Shown here piece by piece: positions 26,388 through 39,000 of a stretch of DNA of 64,000 bases. The notes below the pieces were generated by a model that saw only the letters and a program-made list of their open reading frames with translations, did not search any database and had not been told where the DNA came from. Numbering within the stretch: position 1 is the first letter of the stretch; each line of letters starts with the position of its first letter. Position numbers and translations under genes: made by a program. Source of the DNA: Dicaeum eximium (lineage: Eukaryota; Chordata; Aves; Passeriformes; Dicaeidae); contig VWZP01005676.1 of NCBI GenBank assembly GCA_013396995.1, positions 105,663 through 169,662 of the forward strand, written 5' to 3'.

Positions 26388-26401
26388 ATTCTATGATTCT
26401 A
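26388..26401 (+). repeat. CR1 3'-terminal octamer repeat
   Basis: ATTCTATG followed by ATTCTA, the short tandem octamer that closes avian CR1 elements in place of a poly-A tail. It fixes the 3' boundary and the plus orientation of the element. Confidence 0.9.
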
Positions 26402-26493
26402 CGCTTAGTGGTGTCCAAATAGTGGCAGTAGGAAAGGCAAAGTAAAGGTTCTGTATAGAAAAATTTACTGAAAACAAGCAATTATTTTGGGGT

Positions 26494-26536
26494 AGTGAAT
26501 TATTATTTTTACTAGAGTGAATTATTATTTTTACTA
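26494..26536 (+). repeat. Exact tandem duplication, 22-bp period
   Basis: A 21-base block starting AGTGAATTATTATTTTT is repeated exactly after one G, giving a 22-bp period. Identical copies suggest recent slippage or replication duplication about 90 bp downstream of the CR1 end. Confidence 0.85.
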
Positions 26537-29043
26537 TCTTGTCAATCTTTTGCCTTTGAAAGAAATTATAAGCATGAGGCCAAAGCACTGATGAGTCATT
26601 TGTGAACAAAGATGCTTCGCAGTGATGCTCTGAACATGCAATTATGTGCAAATATACGTGTTTCCCCACAGACAATCTGAGGAGCAAGGGCTGTGATCAC
26701 AAATTTCCTTCAAGGTTGTATTCAACTTGTTTCAACTTTGCTTTTCAGCACTTGACTATATTGCAGATTACTTAGTCACAATATAGTGCTACTAGCACTA
26801 GTCATTGTGAACATCATATAAGAAAAGGCAAAGTTGCTCCTAGAGTCACACTGCCTTATATTAATAAACCTTGAAAATGAGTTTATAAACACTGGGAAGA
26901 AGAGGAATGAAAAGACAAAGGCCATCAGTAGTAGTAGCTGATGCTTTCCCAAGGCAGCAACTTCAAGAATGAATTCACTCTTTAGTCCTCACTCCTTTCC
27001 ACCATTCTTCTTGTTACTGATGAATTTGTTGCCATACCATATTTCCAAGTAGGACATCATGAAGTGTCCACTCATCCAAGAGTGCATCATGAAAGAAGAA
27101 AATATTCTTTTAGATAAAAATCAAAAAGTAGCCACAATAAAAGATAAAATGGTAAGACCTCCTATTACAATGTTAAAAGTCCACTTAAAAATCTTATTAT
27201 CAATTGTCCTTTACTGTGCTGCTCCCCTTCATTGTGTGAATTGTTTGCAGCATGGCAAGCTTCCAAAGCTATTTTCCAGGAGCTTTGCAGCAGATGTGAT
27301 AATTACAAGATATGCCATCATAGGATTTCGACATTTATCTTTTTCCCTTAATTTCATTTTTACTACCTTTCTGTTAAAGACAGCATGGATTGAGGCCATA
27401 AACTGCACAAACTCTGTATCTTATGTAGCAACAAATATTAGAAAAGGCAAAATTATTTAAATTGTCAGTCAAATGGACAGAAATAAAAAATTTACCACAC
27501 CTTCAATAGAAGCATTTAAAGGCTGCCTAGTGGGATTTCTTTTCACCTCCTTCTAATCTGTAATTTTGGTAGTAACACTAAATTAGACTTTGTAGGAAAT
27601 TTTCATGTCCAAAATTAGATCAGGTTAATAATAGGATTCTAAAGCAATCCAGTGCTGTTTCTCTCCATCTTTTCCTTGGAGCTTTTAAGAACTTCCTTCC
27701 CCCAAAGAATGAGGCTCTGTGGAATGATTAATTCTTGCTGGCAAGAAACAAGAATGCTATGACACTTGCTAATCAGGAGGGGAAAAGGTGGGAAATAGTC
27801 ACTCATCTGCTCTGAAAGAAGGTTTTCTGTAGCTAAGGATGTGAATATTAATAAATCAAAACCGGAATTGACAATTAGAGTAGACAATCTGCGGACAAAG
27901 CAGCAGATGTGGCTATTCTTTTTTTGCTAAAAAGAGGATCTTGAGCAAAGGCACTGTGCTTCTCCTCCATCCCACCCCCCGCCCCCTCAGAATATGACAT
28001 TGTGAGCACACACAGCAACACACACACACACACTCATCACCAGGGAAGCAAATTTGTCGAGTGGCAGAGAAAGAGAATACAACCTGCAAAACACAGGGAG
28101 AAGTGGGGAGAAGGACATATGGTGATGTTTTGCTGTGCTTGATATTGTCTTGACATGAAAGACAACTCTGCAGGAGGATTTGCAATGCCCATCAACATGC
28201 AAAAGGCAGCTTTCAGCTAAGCAGTTCTGATAGCATTCAGTGGCTAACAGGCATGGAGAAGTGCAGGCCACCTGGGGTCATTGAATAATTNAAAAAAACC
28301 ACAACACAACAGAAACAAAATAAAAACAATGAGCCCTGACCTCAGAAAACCAAACAAATATGCAGGTTTTCGCACATAATTAGTTACTTAACTTCTGTTA
28401 CTACTTCTGGTTAAGATTTTGTGCTCAAACCTAGAAGCTTTCACATCAGTTTCATATCTCTGTGTGAGATGTCATAGGATAATAAAAGACCCAGTGGCAA
28501 AACTTCAGGAGATGAGGCAGGGGGAGGGGAAAATTTCTATTCCCACCTGAACTGTTGACAGTACTTGCTCCAGTTGCTCTTGTCGAATTATTTTGCATCA
28601 GAGCTCTTTCAGGGTTGCAAAACACTCAGCACACAGCAAACCAGGCTTCCCTGCAATCAGGAGAGCTTTAAGGCTTCTGGACACCACAGGTTACAGAGCT
28701 GGGTAAGGGTTTTTAATGAGCTGCACGCAAGTAAAAGCCAACATATGTTTTTTGTTTTAACTGCGGTGTGGCTCAGGTGGGAAGCAGATTTCGACACATG
28801 AAGGCAACAGCATTTGGCATTCCAGCTAACCACTGCTTCTCATAATACAAATATCTGAGGCCTTATTCTTCCACAAGGATTTAGTCATGGAACCAGGGAT
28901 TTTTATGCAATTAGAATTTTGCATATCCAAATACTATGCATTCAAACTGATTCCATTAACTTTGGTTTATTAATGTAAAGATTTCAGGCTTTTGAAAGTC
29001 ACAGCTCACAGGAAGACTCACTTTTTAATGTTTTTTAAGCTAG

Positions 29044-29113
29044 ATAATAATATCTTCTGAATAATAATAATAATATCTTCTGAAACCACTATTAGCAGTA
29101 GTAGTAGTAGTAG
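29044..29113 (+). repeat. ATA-rich direct repeat and (TAG)n microsatellite
   Basis: ATAATAATATCTTCTGA is present twice with a 23-bp period (ending at 29060 and 29083), joined by an (ATA)n run, and followed by about six TAG/AGT triplets at 29095-29113. The result is a compound simple repeat. Confidence 0.8.
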
Positions 29114-32100
29114 GACTACATAGCCATCATCCTCAGTTCTAACATATTACCACATTTTCATATTGAAAACAACTTCCAAGCACTGCACATGAGGTGAGAG
29201 CAAGTCCCATTATTTCCACTTTATAAACTAAGACATTGAGACAAGAAACTAAGATTTTACTATTTTATATCTAGTGTAAAACCTTAGTTGCTAAAAGTAT
29301 TTTACCTTGTTTTCCTCCTCTGTTTCTACTCATTCAGCTCCAAAATATCAGAATCTCTGCTAGTGAAATTTCCAAGCTAATTAGCCAGCATTGTTAGTCC
29401 TACCCAAGTTTTTGATGTGTCTTTCCTGATTTCAAACGTATTTATTATTGCCTTTTTCTTTTGTTAATCTACAATGTGTTCACCAGTTTCCAGCAGCCAG
29501 AGAGAAATTTCACTTCTCTATCTCCTTTGTCCTAGAGAGAACTTCTGATGGTTACTGATGTTGCCCTGCAAATTATTGAGCCTGGGGGCCCACTCATAAA
29601 TTACATGCTGTCCTCTGCACAAATACTTACCAAAAAGTAAATATTGTAAATAAAGGAAGTATGTCCTAGTCCTGTTGGGAGGAACTGCACTGTACAATTT
29701 AGGTAGTGCTGATGAGGAGCACCTCTTTTACTGGAGTTTAGGAGTAATTTAATACACCTTGAGGTTCATGATGTTTCTCACTGGAACCTGCAGCAGGCAT
29801 GCATGACACAACATGCCCCTTACATGTTTGCATTTTTAAAAGGCCTAAATTCAAAACTTAGGTGAAAAAATGTTTTCATCTTGCTCAGTTCGTGTTTCTG
29901 CATTTCTCTCTTATTTTAGTATTTCATCTTAAAATTGTAGTACTAGATTTCAAAAGTATTCAGAGGATTGTTTTAGCATGGCATCTGTTTGACAATGTTT
30001 AAAAATGCTTTTTGCCATAAATTTTTGTCTTGAATCAAAATCCACAGTACTTAGACGTCAGTGGCTTTCTTCAGACACACCCTAGCAAGCACAAGAGTGT
30101 TTTGCTGTGGAGCAGGCTGACTGGCTTGATTGTCACCAGCTTGTTCTAGAGCTGGTATTTCTGTGTTATTTAAGCTATAGTTTATTTTATGGAATACCAA
30201 TATTAATGGTATTTATTTCCATTTGAAAAAAAAAACCAAACTGAAGACAGATTATGTACTAAGACATGTAATGGGGAAGAAAAAGGGGGTATTGTTTAGA
30301 GCATAAACAACACAGGCATTTCATCATTTCATGAGCTTAAAACATGCCTTTTTTTCCTCCTGTTTCCCCTTCTGTAGCACTGTAGTCCTGTACTTTATGG
30401 AATGACATGAGGGTGAGCTAATACCCCATACGTTACTGGTATGCAAAAGAAAATTAGACTGTGAAATGTTACAGCATATTCCAATATAACAGATAATACA
30501 TTTTATAGTCATTTGTTTATTTCATTGTTCAAGTGAATATTTGCCTCTGGCTCAGAGAGAGTGACTCTTCAGCCAGTAGTGTCCTTTGGCAAGAACAGCC
30601 TTCTTGGCAAGGGAGCTGTATTCCACCACTCAGGAACTGTAAACTGCTCGGCTTGAGCCCCATGTCCTGTCCCCAGAGCACAGGGCAGGAGCTGCACAGG
30701 CACACACAGCCCCAGGGACAGCCAAGGACTTCATCTGAGGCCCAGGGAGCAGGGTGAAGATTGAGACATGGATTAGGCACCCTGGTTTCACATCTGTGAA
30801 TCATTCACTTTTTTGGTGTCTGAAACACCCCACAGCTATTAACTCCCTGGGGCTGAAAAGAGTAGCACAAAATACACCCAGAAGCCATTATCTATTTAAG
30901 CCCTGAACAGATGTGACTTCTTGCACTCTGTCAAATTTCCCTTTGTAACCACATAAATTACAAGTTTAATTTATTAGGAAATTATTTTAATTTCATTTTA
31001 AACTGGCTGAAAATTCAGACTAGTGTTTAGGTATGTGCATGGGAATCTCTCTCACCACACACCAGCCTTTCTTCTTCCTTCCCTCATGTGCTGGAAATCT
31101 GCTGATGGTAAAAATTTATGGTAAAACTTTCTGAAAAGATTCAAAAAGGAAAAGAAAATAGTCCAAGAAAACAAGTCCCTAGTAGAAAACAAGTCCAACA
31201 GCATATCACTGAACTTGGATGAAACTGAGGGATGCAGTATAGTGCCCTTACTCTTTAACCAAACAGGAGCTGTCGTATCTGCAAGTCCTATGAAATTAAT
31301 TGTGAATTTTCTTGGGATTAGTTTAATTCTATGTAAATGCCATGCAATCTGTAGTTTGCAGAAGGTGGGGTTTATGTCTGATACAGACCACAATTAACAA
31401 GATAATCCCTCTAGGTACAATTCTTCTTATGTCTCATGCTACAACAGCTGGGAGTAACTTACTCTGTGAGTCATCCTATTGAGATCCATGTGAAAACTAC
31501 TGAGTAACTCCACTACAATAGGCCTTCAGATTAAATAGAAAATGCTATTTGGTTCAATTACACAAATAATTAAACAATAAGAAAGTGATAAGACCAACAT
31601 CCACTACTCTTAGGCTAGCATAGCCACACACATACAGTTCATTGTGTCATGAACATTATGACTTCATGACATTAGAAAAACTACATTTTTGTTAGCCAGA
31701 AGGAAGATTGCCATGATGTCTCCCATTAATTTTAAGTCACAAGACTTTACATGATTAAATTTGCAGGAACTGGGCTTCCCTAGTAAGGCAAACGTTCTCA
31801 GAAAATCCAGACATCAAAATGAAAGCTGAATTTTTCAAGAGTATTCAGTGCTTAATACAGCTCCTGCATGGTACCTCTGCCTGTGTTTTCACAAGAGCTC
31901 AGTATTTAATGTGATGAGGAAATGATTTTGTGAATGTTGACCTATTTTGAAAATCCTGGCCATGAGGTAATGTTTTCAGAAATGGCAAATACATTGTTTC
32001 AGAAATTAAAATATGATCTCAAATACCAAAATGGGTTCCAATGAATAAACAAATCAAGATTTACCAGCATACTAAAATGCCTGCAAGAGCATTTGGGAGA

Positions 32101-35100
32101 ACACAGGGGCCTCAGTAACCTGTTCACTGACTGGTAAAAATATAAAAATCACAGGACATCTTCTACACTCAAAAGCCCTCCAGCTTCTATAGAAAGCAAG
32201 AAAGTAGATATTTTTGAAAACAGGAAGAAGCCTCTTATCTGCAGGGTTCCTTAGAACTTTAAAATTATTTCAAACTGCAGCTCTAAAGCACTTCTGACCT
32301 ATAGTGGGTACATTCTTTTAAGTCTTCTGCAAGCATGTATTCAGCAGACAAGGATGAATGATTAAAAAACTTTTAGTTATTTTAATAATATTCCTTCTTT
32401 TCTGCTCAGATGTTGTCTACCAGGAGTTATGTTCTCAAAAGCAGGCAAATACGTTTGCTGTTGTGTTCCATTAATAATTTTTTAATCTACGGCTCATTCA
32501 GAAACAGTTCACTGCAAATATTCAGAAGTGAAGATTTGTCATTTAGTTAAATAAATTACATTATACAGTTTATTTTTGCCTGAATGGGTGATTCAGGTAA
32601 CTAAACTGCAACAGGAAGATTCTCAAAATGCACTCTGAGTGTAAAATCAGACACTTGTAACTACAAGTGCAATTAGAAACTTCCTGAGAGTTATGTGTGC
32701 AGTAAGGGGCTCATGTATCCACACAAACATGTCTTTATTCCACCTCCTTGGCTGTTATGAATCAGAGAACTTCTGTGAGAGCTGAGATTCTGGCCCATAT
32801 CCTTAACTTCACTTTTCAGAGCCATGGACTTCGAGTCAGCTTGTATTTGCATCTTCCTCAAAGTGCTATAAGGAATGTGTTGCATGTTTAGATGGCTGGT
32901 GGGCTGCACAGAAAGCAGATCCACAGGCATCCATGTGACAGTCTTCCCACTAAAATGATAAATTAATAATTAAAGCTACTCCCAGGTATCTTAGTTCTAG
33001 CTCTTAGCCCAGCTGTAGCCAGCTTGCAGGCCTGAGAACAGCATTGCTTCAGGGTAGACACAACAGATTTCAATTTTTTAAGGGCACATTTTGGGGCATC
33101 CACACCAGGATACACCTCACTGCCTCTTGATCAACCTCCTAATTGCCTTAAAGAGATTGGTGCAGCTGCACCCTCCACACCTGATTCTGATCTTGCTTAC
33201 TCTCAAGCAGGAGCTGCTAAGAATACCTCAGGATTTCAGAAGCGTAAACTGGGTATAAATAGAGATAATAATATCTTCTGTGAAAACTTAATAGAGATCC
33301 AGATTGGCCTGTGCTCTGCCAGGGCATTAGTCACTTTGGAAAGGATGATAGTGCAGCTTTAGTGAGCCTCACTCCTGTGGTCTGCCTTTCTTTCCCCTAA
33401 TGGAGTCAGCACACCGGGGCAGATCACACCAGACAGTGTAGGCTGAGTCACTGATCTCTTACCGTATTTGTCCATCAACAGGTCTGCCATTTGAGGGATG
33501 ACACTTCACCTTTTAGAGCTTGCTCATAGGGTATGTATTAATATTTATCTCCCTGGAGGAGTGCTGCATCACTTACAACTCTCTGAAGCACATAAGAGCC
33601 AACAAAGAATCCAGTATCACCACTGTTGCTTCAGCACACTGGATTATATAGTAAAAAGTTACCAGAATGGCATGCTTGCTGCTAAACATTGTGGCACAGA
33701 GTGGTTCAATTAGGTTGCTTAAAATGTTGCCAAAACTGTGCATCCTCATGTTACCCTTAAAACAATCTAGGGCATAAATTACAGTTCTGTATTTGGTATC
33801 TGGGAACATACATGTCCTAGCAGAAGAAACTTTGAAACAATGATATGTTGTTGAATACTTCAAAAAAAAAGTTCCCATGCACTCCCATACTTAGGTGGCT
33901 GCATACACTATGTGTTTAGCTATATCACTGTGAAATCTACTCAGTGGGGGAAAAAAAACAAAACCAAAACACTTTCTCTCAACAAAAAAGCAGACACCAC
34001 AGCTTGTTAAATGAGTAAAACTTCTGAGGGCAGAAACTTCTTACTTGTGAGAGTAATACAAGCATATCAAGCAATATGGGAAGATCTAATTTCATTTTCA
34101 AAATTCAGCCATGGGAGGAATTTGCAACCATGATTAAAATACAAGAGTAAATCAGAAAAATTTCTCCTCGGCGTGTGTAATTGAAGGGACAATTAAAATA
34201 ATTAGAGAAATAGGTGTACAGAGAGCTGTTCATAACTCAATTTTTCATCCCTCAAAGCCCTTTGAAAAATGTAACCCTAGCAGGATTTTCTGAAAATGAT
34301 GACATATTGTTCCTTAAAATATACTAAACTATACTGCCTAGCATTCTGCACATAAGGTAAAGGCAGGTTTGAGTGTCAATATTCTAAGACAGAAATATTG
34401 TACCTGTGAAATAAGTGATAATGTGTGTGATGTGACAGCAAGAATCCAAGTGCCTGGGAGAAGTCCTCTCTGTCAAGAATCTTTTAGATGTAACCAGAGA
34501 TACATGAACTCTGTGAGAGGGAGATATAGCTCAGGGATAGTCCAAACTTAGTTGATGGCAAAATTGTAGTGAACGCCTCCAAATCCCGAGCAATTTTTTC
34601 CAGCAGAATTTCATTTTAGAATTCCAAAGTTAGTTACAGGATTGCATATCTCCTAAGGAAGATGCGAAAATTAAGTATGTAAGCCTTGATATTGATGCCT
34701 GATCAGCTGCCTCAAGGGATAACAGATTTCATCAACAACACAGAGGATATAAGAGATTATAGTCCTTTCTGGAGGTCTCTTGCCTGACTCATTCATTCTG
34801 TTGGCTTTATTTTTAAAAAGTACATGAAACTATATGTAAACTAGAGCTCTCTGTTGCTCTAGTTTATGCTTCACTGAAGTTATTCCAACATAAAACTTGA
34901 GTAAGGTGTGAATCAGCTCTTAAGATTCTGCAATGTTTTCAACTCAGTTGTGGCTGCTAAATCTTGCTGTGGCTGACGCACTATTGATTTTGCCCAAACA
35001 TTTCTTTTTAATTGATTTGAGCTATATATATGTTTTACAGCAATTGAGGAAATAAGAATTGAGTATCTAGCAGAACAATATAGTCTGTAGACCTCTGATA

Positions 35101-36060
35101 ATATGGAGGACAGTTTATGTGGTACATTTCTTTCTCTGTTTTTACTGGTGTATGTAAATTAATACCCTCTGCAGATTTGCTTTTATTGTGATGGATATAA
35201 GAAGGTGTAATGATCCAATAATTCTCGTGCTGCAAGGCAGTTAGGTATAGCTATTGCAAATTTAACTAAAATTATATGGACAGCACCTGAGGGTTATTGA
35301 TGTTGAGCACCCACAACTCCCTCTGAAATCCATACAAGGTAGGAGCGCTCATCATTTCTGAAAGTAGGCTAGTAATGTATTCATGACAGACTTTGTATAT
35401 ACAAGCCAGCCTGTGAGCGGCAGCACTAATTAGGCCTGATTTCAGGAAGACTCTGTTCACACTTGCCTGCCCTGCAATAACTCCCAGTCCTTCCACCATG
35501 GCCTTCCCTCACCTCTGTATCCTCAATTCCCCCCGTCTGTTCCTAGAGCTGCCTCAGCCCACGCTTCCACCTCTTCCTCCAGGTATCCCCTGCCCCATTA
35601 CCTCCTTAATATTTCTTGCTTCTTTCTTCTACACCTTCCCTCAGGCACCATACACTTACCTTTTACCTCCTTTCCAGTTCTTTTCTACACAAACCGAAAA
35701 AAAAGCCTGATTTGGTGATTTGCTGATGGGCTTGAAGTTATTTGACCATGTTGGCTGGCCAGCTGGCAGACAAAACACAGCAGGTAATTATTTAAATCAT
35801 GCTAAAACCCTCCCCTCATTTGGAGTACTTATTTAGCTCTTTTTCCTGTCTAGCTGCCAGTTTTCATGAAACCTGGAGGAACAGAAAATATCTGAGGCTG
35901 ATACCTCTCTGATAAATTGAGTTGAAATAAGCCAACAGAATCAGAAGTTATATGAGGGCAGGACAGAAAAAAACAAATGGGCAAGTAATACTGTTATGCA
36001 TGTCCTATTTCCTTAGGAAGTCTGGCTAATAAAACATGCAGGCAGATGTTCATTTTAGTT

Positions 36061-39000
36061 TTCTTCTCATGACCCTTTTTGTCCACTTGGATCCCAGTTC
36101 CACAACTTCACCCATATTAGAAGACCTGTTTGCCCATTCAGTATCTCAGCTACACCTCAGTGCAGCTACATGCAGACATCACCCATGGGCCCATGGTCTT
36201 CATGGTCTACAGCCATGTAGAGATCACACAAGCCTTCATTTCCTTTGGACAAGCCATTGGCCTTGGACAAGCACTTTTTTGTTACAGTGACTGTGCATGG
36301 TCTTCCTTAACACTGTTAACATCCTAGAGAACAGTACCTCATGCAGTAAAAACTTCCATCATCTTCTTCCTTGATATTGCACTAATTCCTTGGACTCTAA
36401 CCCATTGGCAATAACCTTACAGTCTTATCAGTCTCTTTGTCCTATATTTTATGGTGTGCTTAGAATTGCAAGGGATGTGTAGGTTTTTTGTTTTTCTTCC
36501 TAGATAGCAAACTAAATATTTTTGTCACTTTCTTCTATTATAAACACTTGATTTTTTTATTTTCACCTCCCAGCAGCATTTGGAGTATCCATACATATTC
36601 AGACATAAACTGAACAGTGACTTTTCCTCCTTGTATGGGATCTATGGATGTGAGATAGATGCTGATTCTCAGAATTTCCAGAGCGGTGTAAAAGCTTGTG
36701 GGAGAAGGCTATCCAGTTGTAAATATGGATGTGCTTGTTTGCCTAGGGCAGCTGTAGTACTGTGGTTGGCACAGCAGTGCCAAATTTTTTCATGAGTAGT
36801 AAAATAGAGTTCATTGGTGGTCCTGTAGATTTTTCCACAAAAGGAAGGACTTTTGTCCTACTGTAGACAAATTCCATATTGAGCAATTTGTGTAAAATTA
36901 ATGCAATATGGTTTTCTTCTCTTTTTGCCTACAGAGGTTGAAAATTTCTTTTAGCCTCATCTAAACCACTGGAGGGAACTGTGTTTAGAACAGACCCTCC
37001 ATGGACTAGTGCATGCTGCCCTTGAGACCAGTCCTAGCTGAATACAAAACTCACAATGATTCCATAAGCATACCCTAAATACAGCACACATGTACTGCAA
37101 GGGGATTTTAATTACTACAAATGGTTCTGATTATAGCCCCCCATCGCACTTGAAGTGATCTCAGTACTGCCACTTGTGAGGAGACATTATTCTGCACAGA
37201 CTTGCTGGTCCACCAGCCCTTTCCCCACACCTAAAGGGACTGGGATGTCACACCAGCAGCCACCACAGCCAGAGAGCTCACACTAAACCCCAGTGAAGCA
37301 AAGTCCATGGTACAGAAGAGGTGTTTAGGCGCAGCTTCTCAGCAATGCCTGCCTGACTTTACAGCTTTGAGCCTGTTGGCCTGAAGGCAGATAGGTAAAG
37401 AGAAGCAGCAATTCCTCCTACAAGTTCAAGGACATGTCACCTGTGGTGCTTCATCTTTCCAGATGGGTACAGAACTCAAAAGCACTGGCTGGAGGCTTGC
37501 TCTACAACCTGAACATCTCCCAGCCCACCACTGAGGCATGGAATTGTTAGTTTGTCAAGTCTCCTCAACAGTACAGGCTTAGACAATTTTTCTGAAGTGA
37601 AGTTGGAAGGCAAATAACTTCCCTGGACTGATCCTCTCAATTTGTCCAGATTTAATGGAGCCCTTATTCTTCTGAGGGAACTGAGACAAGTCCTCTACCA
37701 GACTGGATCAACCACACCTATCCCTGAGCTGTGAACTTGAGAAGGATTCAGCAGGGATGGCAGATGGGAAAGTCATAGCTACCTCTTTCCTCCTCCATGG
37801 GCCCTGTTTTTGAAGGCTTGGCAGCCTGATGCTTGGCTTCCTCCAGTCCTACCACTGCTAAATGCTCCTCTAAAAGGGGAAAAGAATGGCTGGTGGAGAG
37901 GGAAGCATGTTCAGCTGTAGGGAGCAGCCCTTGTGCCAAAGCCATTGCCTCGCTCAGAGTGGCAGTCTCTGTCCCCAGAGCTGTCTCCCAGGGGTTGTAA
38001 CATCTGCACCACGGGCACAGTCTGCCCATGGCCAGCACTAGGCTGAGTGTCAGACTGTTTTACTGGAGCCAGGCTCAGTTGCTCTTGACCAGAGAGCTGG
38101 GGCAGCAAAACAAAAAGAACCTGGTGCAGAATGATGTCTCCTTCTGATGCAGATATGCCTTTCCCTAATTGCTGAGGTAATAAAACAGCTTCCAGCTTGG
38201 CCCAGCACACACCCATACCGTTTCTGACCATCCTGTTCAGCCACATTCCTCTCAGAAACATACCAAAACTTTTGGCAGGTGTGAATGGTTGTCTGCTGAG
38301 TGTGGCAGAGGACCTGAGCTACGCTGCTCCTTGCAATTTCACTTAGCTGACTCTACAGGTATACATATTTGTGAGCTCTGAAGCTGGAAATCAGCACGTG
38401 ATTTTACACATTCAGCAATAAAGTCTTTAGTTTGTCTGTAATGAGACAGCTCTTCAGAAGGGCAATTCAGAGCACTGTTAGACCACTCCTTGGAAGGACC
38501 TGCCTCTTACTTGAGAGAAGGCAAGTCTGGGCCTAAATGTGGGCCCCAGTAGAACTTGAAAACTACAATACCCGTAATGTTATCTCAAGTATATGTTGTC
38601 TCCGACCCCAAAACTTCTTGCAGTGCTTCTACAGAAAGGGAACCCTGTTCTCAAGCTCAAATGGGAGGCACAGAAAGCTCAATGGATCAAAGATTAAAGC
38701 CAGTTTAAAAATTTGGTGTAGAAACCAAAATCATCTTCTCTGGGCTGCCTAAACTAATGAGGATCCCACAGTCTGGAACAGATCCTGCAAAAGATTTATC
38801 ACATGATTGATAAAGGCCTGATTCTGTGTGGTGTATCTTTTTGATGCTTTATCTCCATGCAATGTGAATGAAGAGGATCTTCTTACATGCTGCAGTTACC
38901 ATCTCTGTGGAAAATCTGACTGTAAAAAGCAGGTTTGCACAACCATCCTGAGAAATAGGATGCTAGAGAAAGCTATACAGGGATACTTCTCTGTACTCAG

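Larger units (their letters stand above)
24320..26401 (+). mobile_element. 5'-truncated, internally deleted CR1 LINE
   Basis: Non-LTR retrotransposon of the CR1 clade, the main avian LINE. In order: GATACAGGCTCTCTGGGAAG (upstream ORF2); endonuclease pieces VLMGDFSHPII near 24532-24570 and the catalytic SDHEIV near 24743-24760; linker matching HLLQAQE near 24918; FFASWFTSRFSSHT near 25255-25300; reverse-transcriptase start GFTNDKPCLTDLVALYY to YLDLCKAFHTV ending at 25765. The frame then jumps within a few codons to the C-terminal ILGCIKRVTSQAREAILPLY and HLEYCVQLWG. The RT core with its catalytic box is therefore missing, by an estimated 0.7-0.8 kb. The 3' untranslated region (about 26040-26401) is typical and ends in the octamer repeat ATTCTATGATTCTA. 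Several frameshifts and stops make it dead. The 5' edge is approximate. Confidence 0.93.
26402..36060. other. Unique AT-rich non-coding DNA, no gene seen
   Basis: Nearly 10 kb without a recognisable exon or dispersed repeat. Open frames reach 133 codons (27059-27460 plus), rich in Ile, Leu and Lys as expected from AT-rich DNA. A short (CA)n repeat lies at 28019-28033, and an A-rich stretch with an N at 28291-28340. About 30530-30830 is GC-richer with opposing frames. An 11-bp-arm hairpin lies at 34837-34866 (arms TAAACTAGAGC). About 35483-35692 is strongly pyrimidine-biased on plus. Confidence 0.5.

Noticed and set aside
27059..27460. Plus-strand open frame of 133 codons
   Set aside because: Ile/Leu/Lys-rich product typical of AT-rich non-coding DNA; not recognisable as any family.
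37740..38261. Decayed retroviral or processed-pseudogene coding region on minus
   Set aside because: Three overlapping minus frames give no recognisable gag, pol or other motif.
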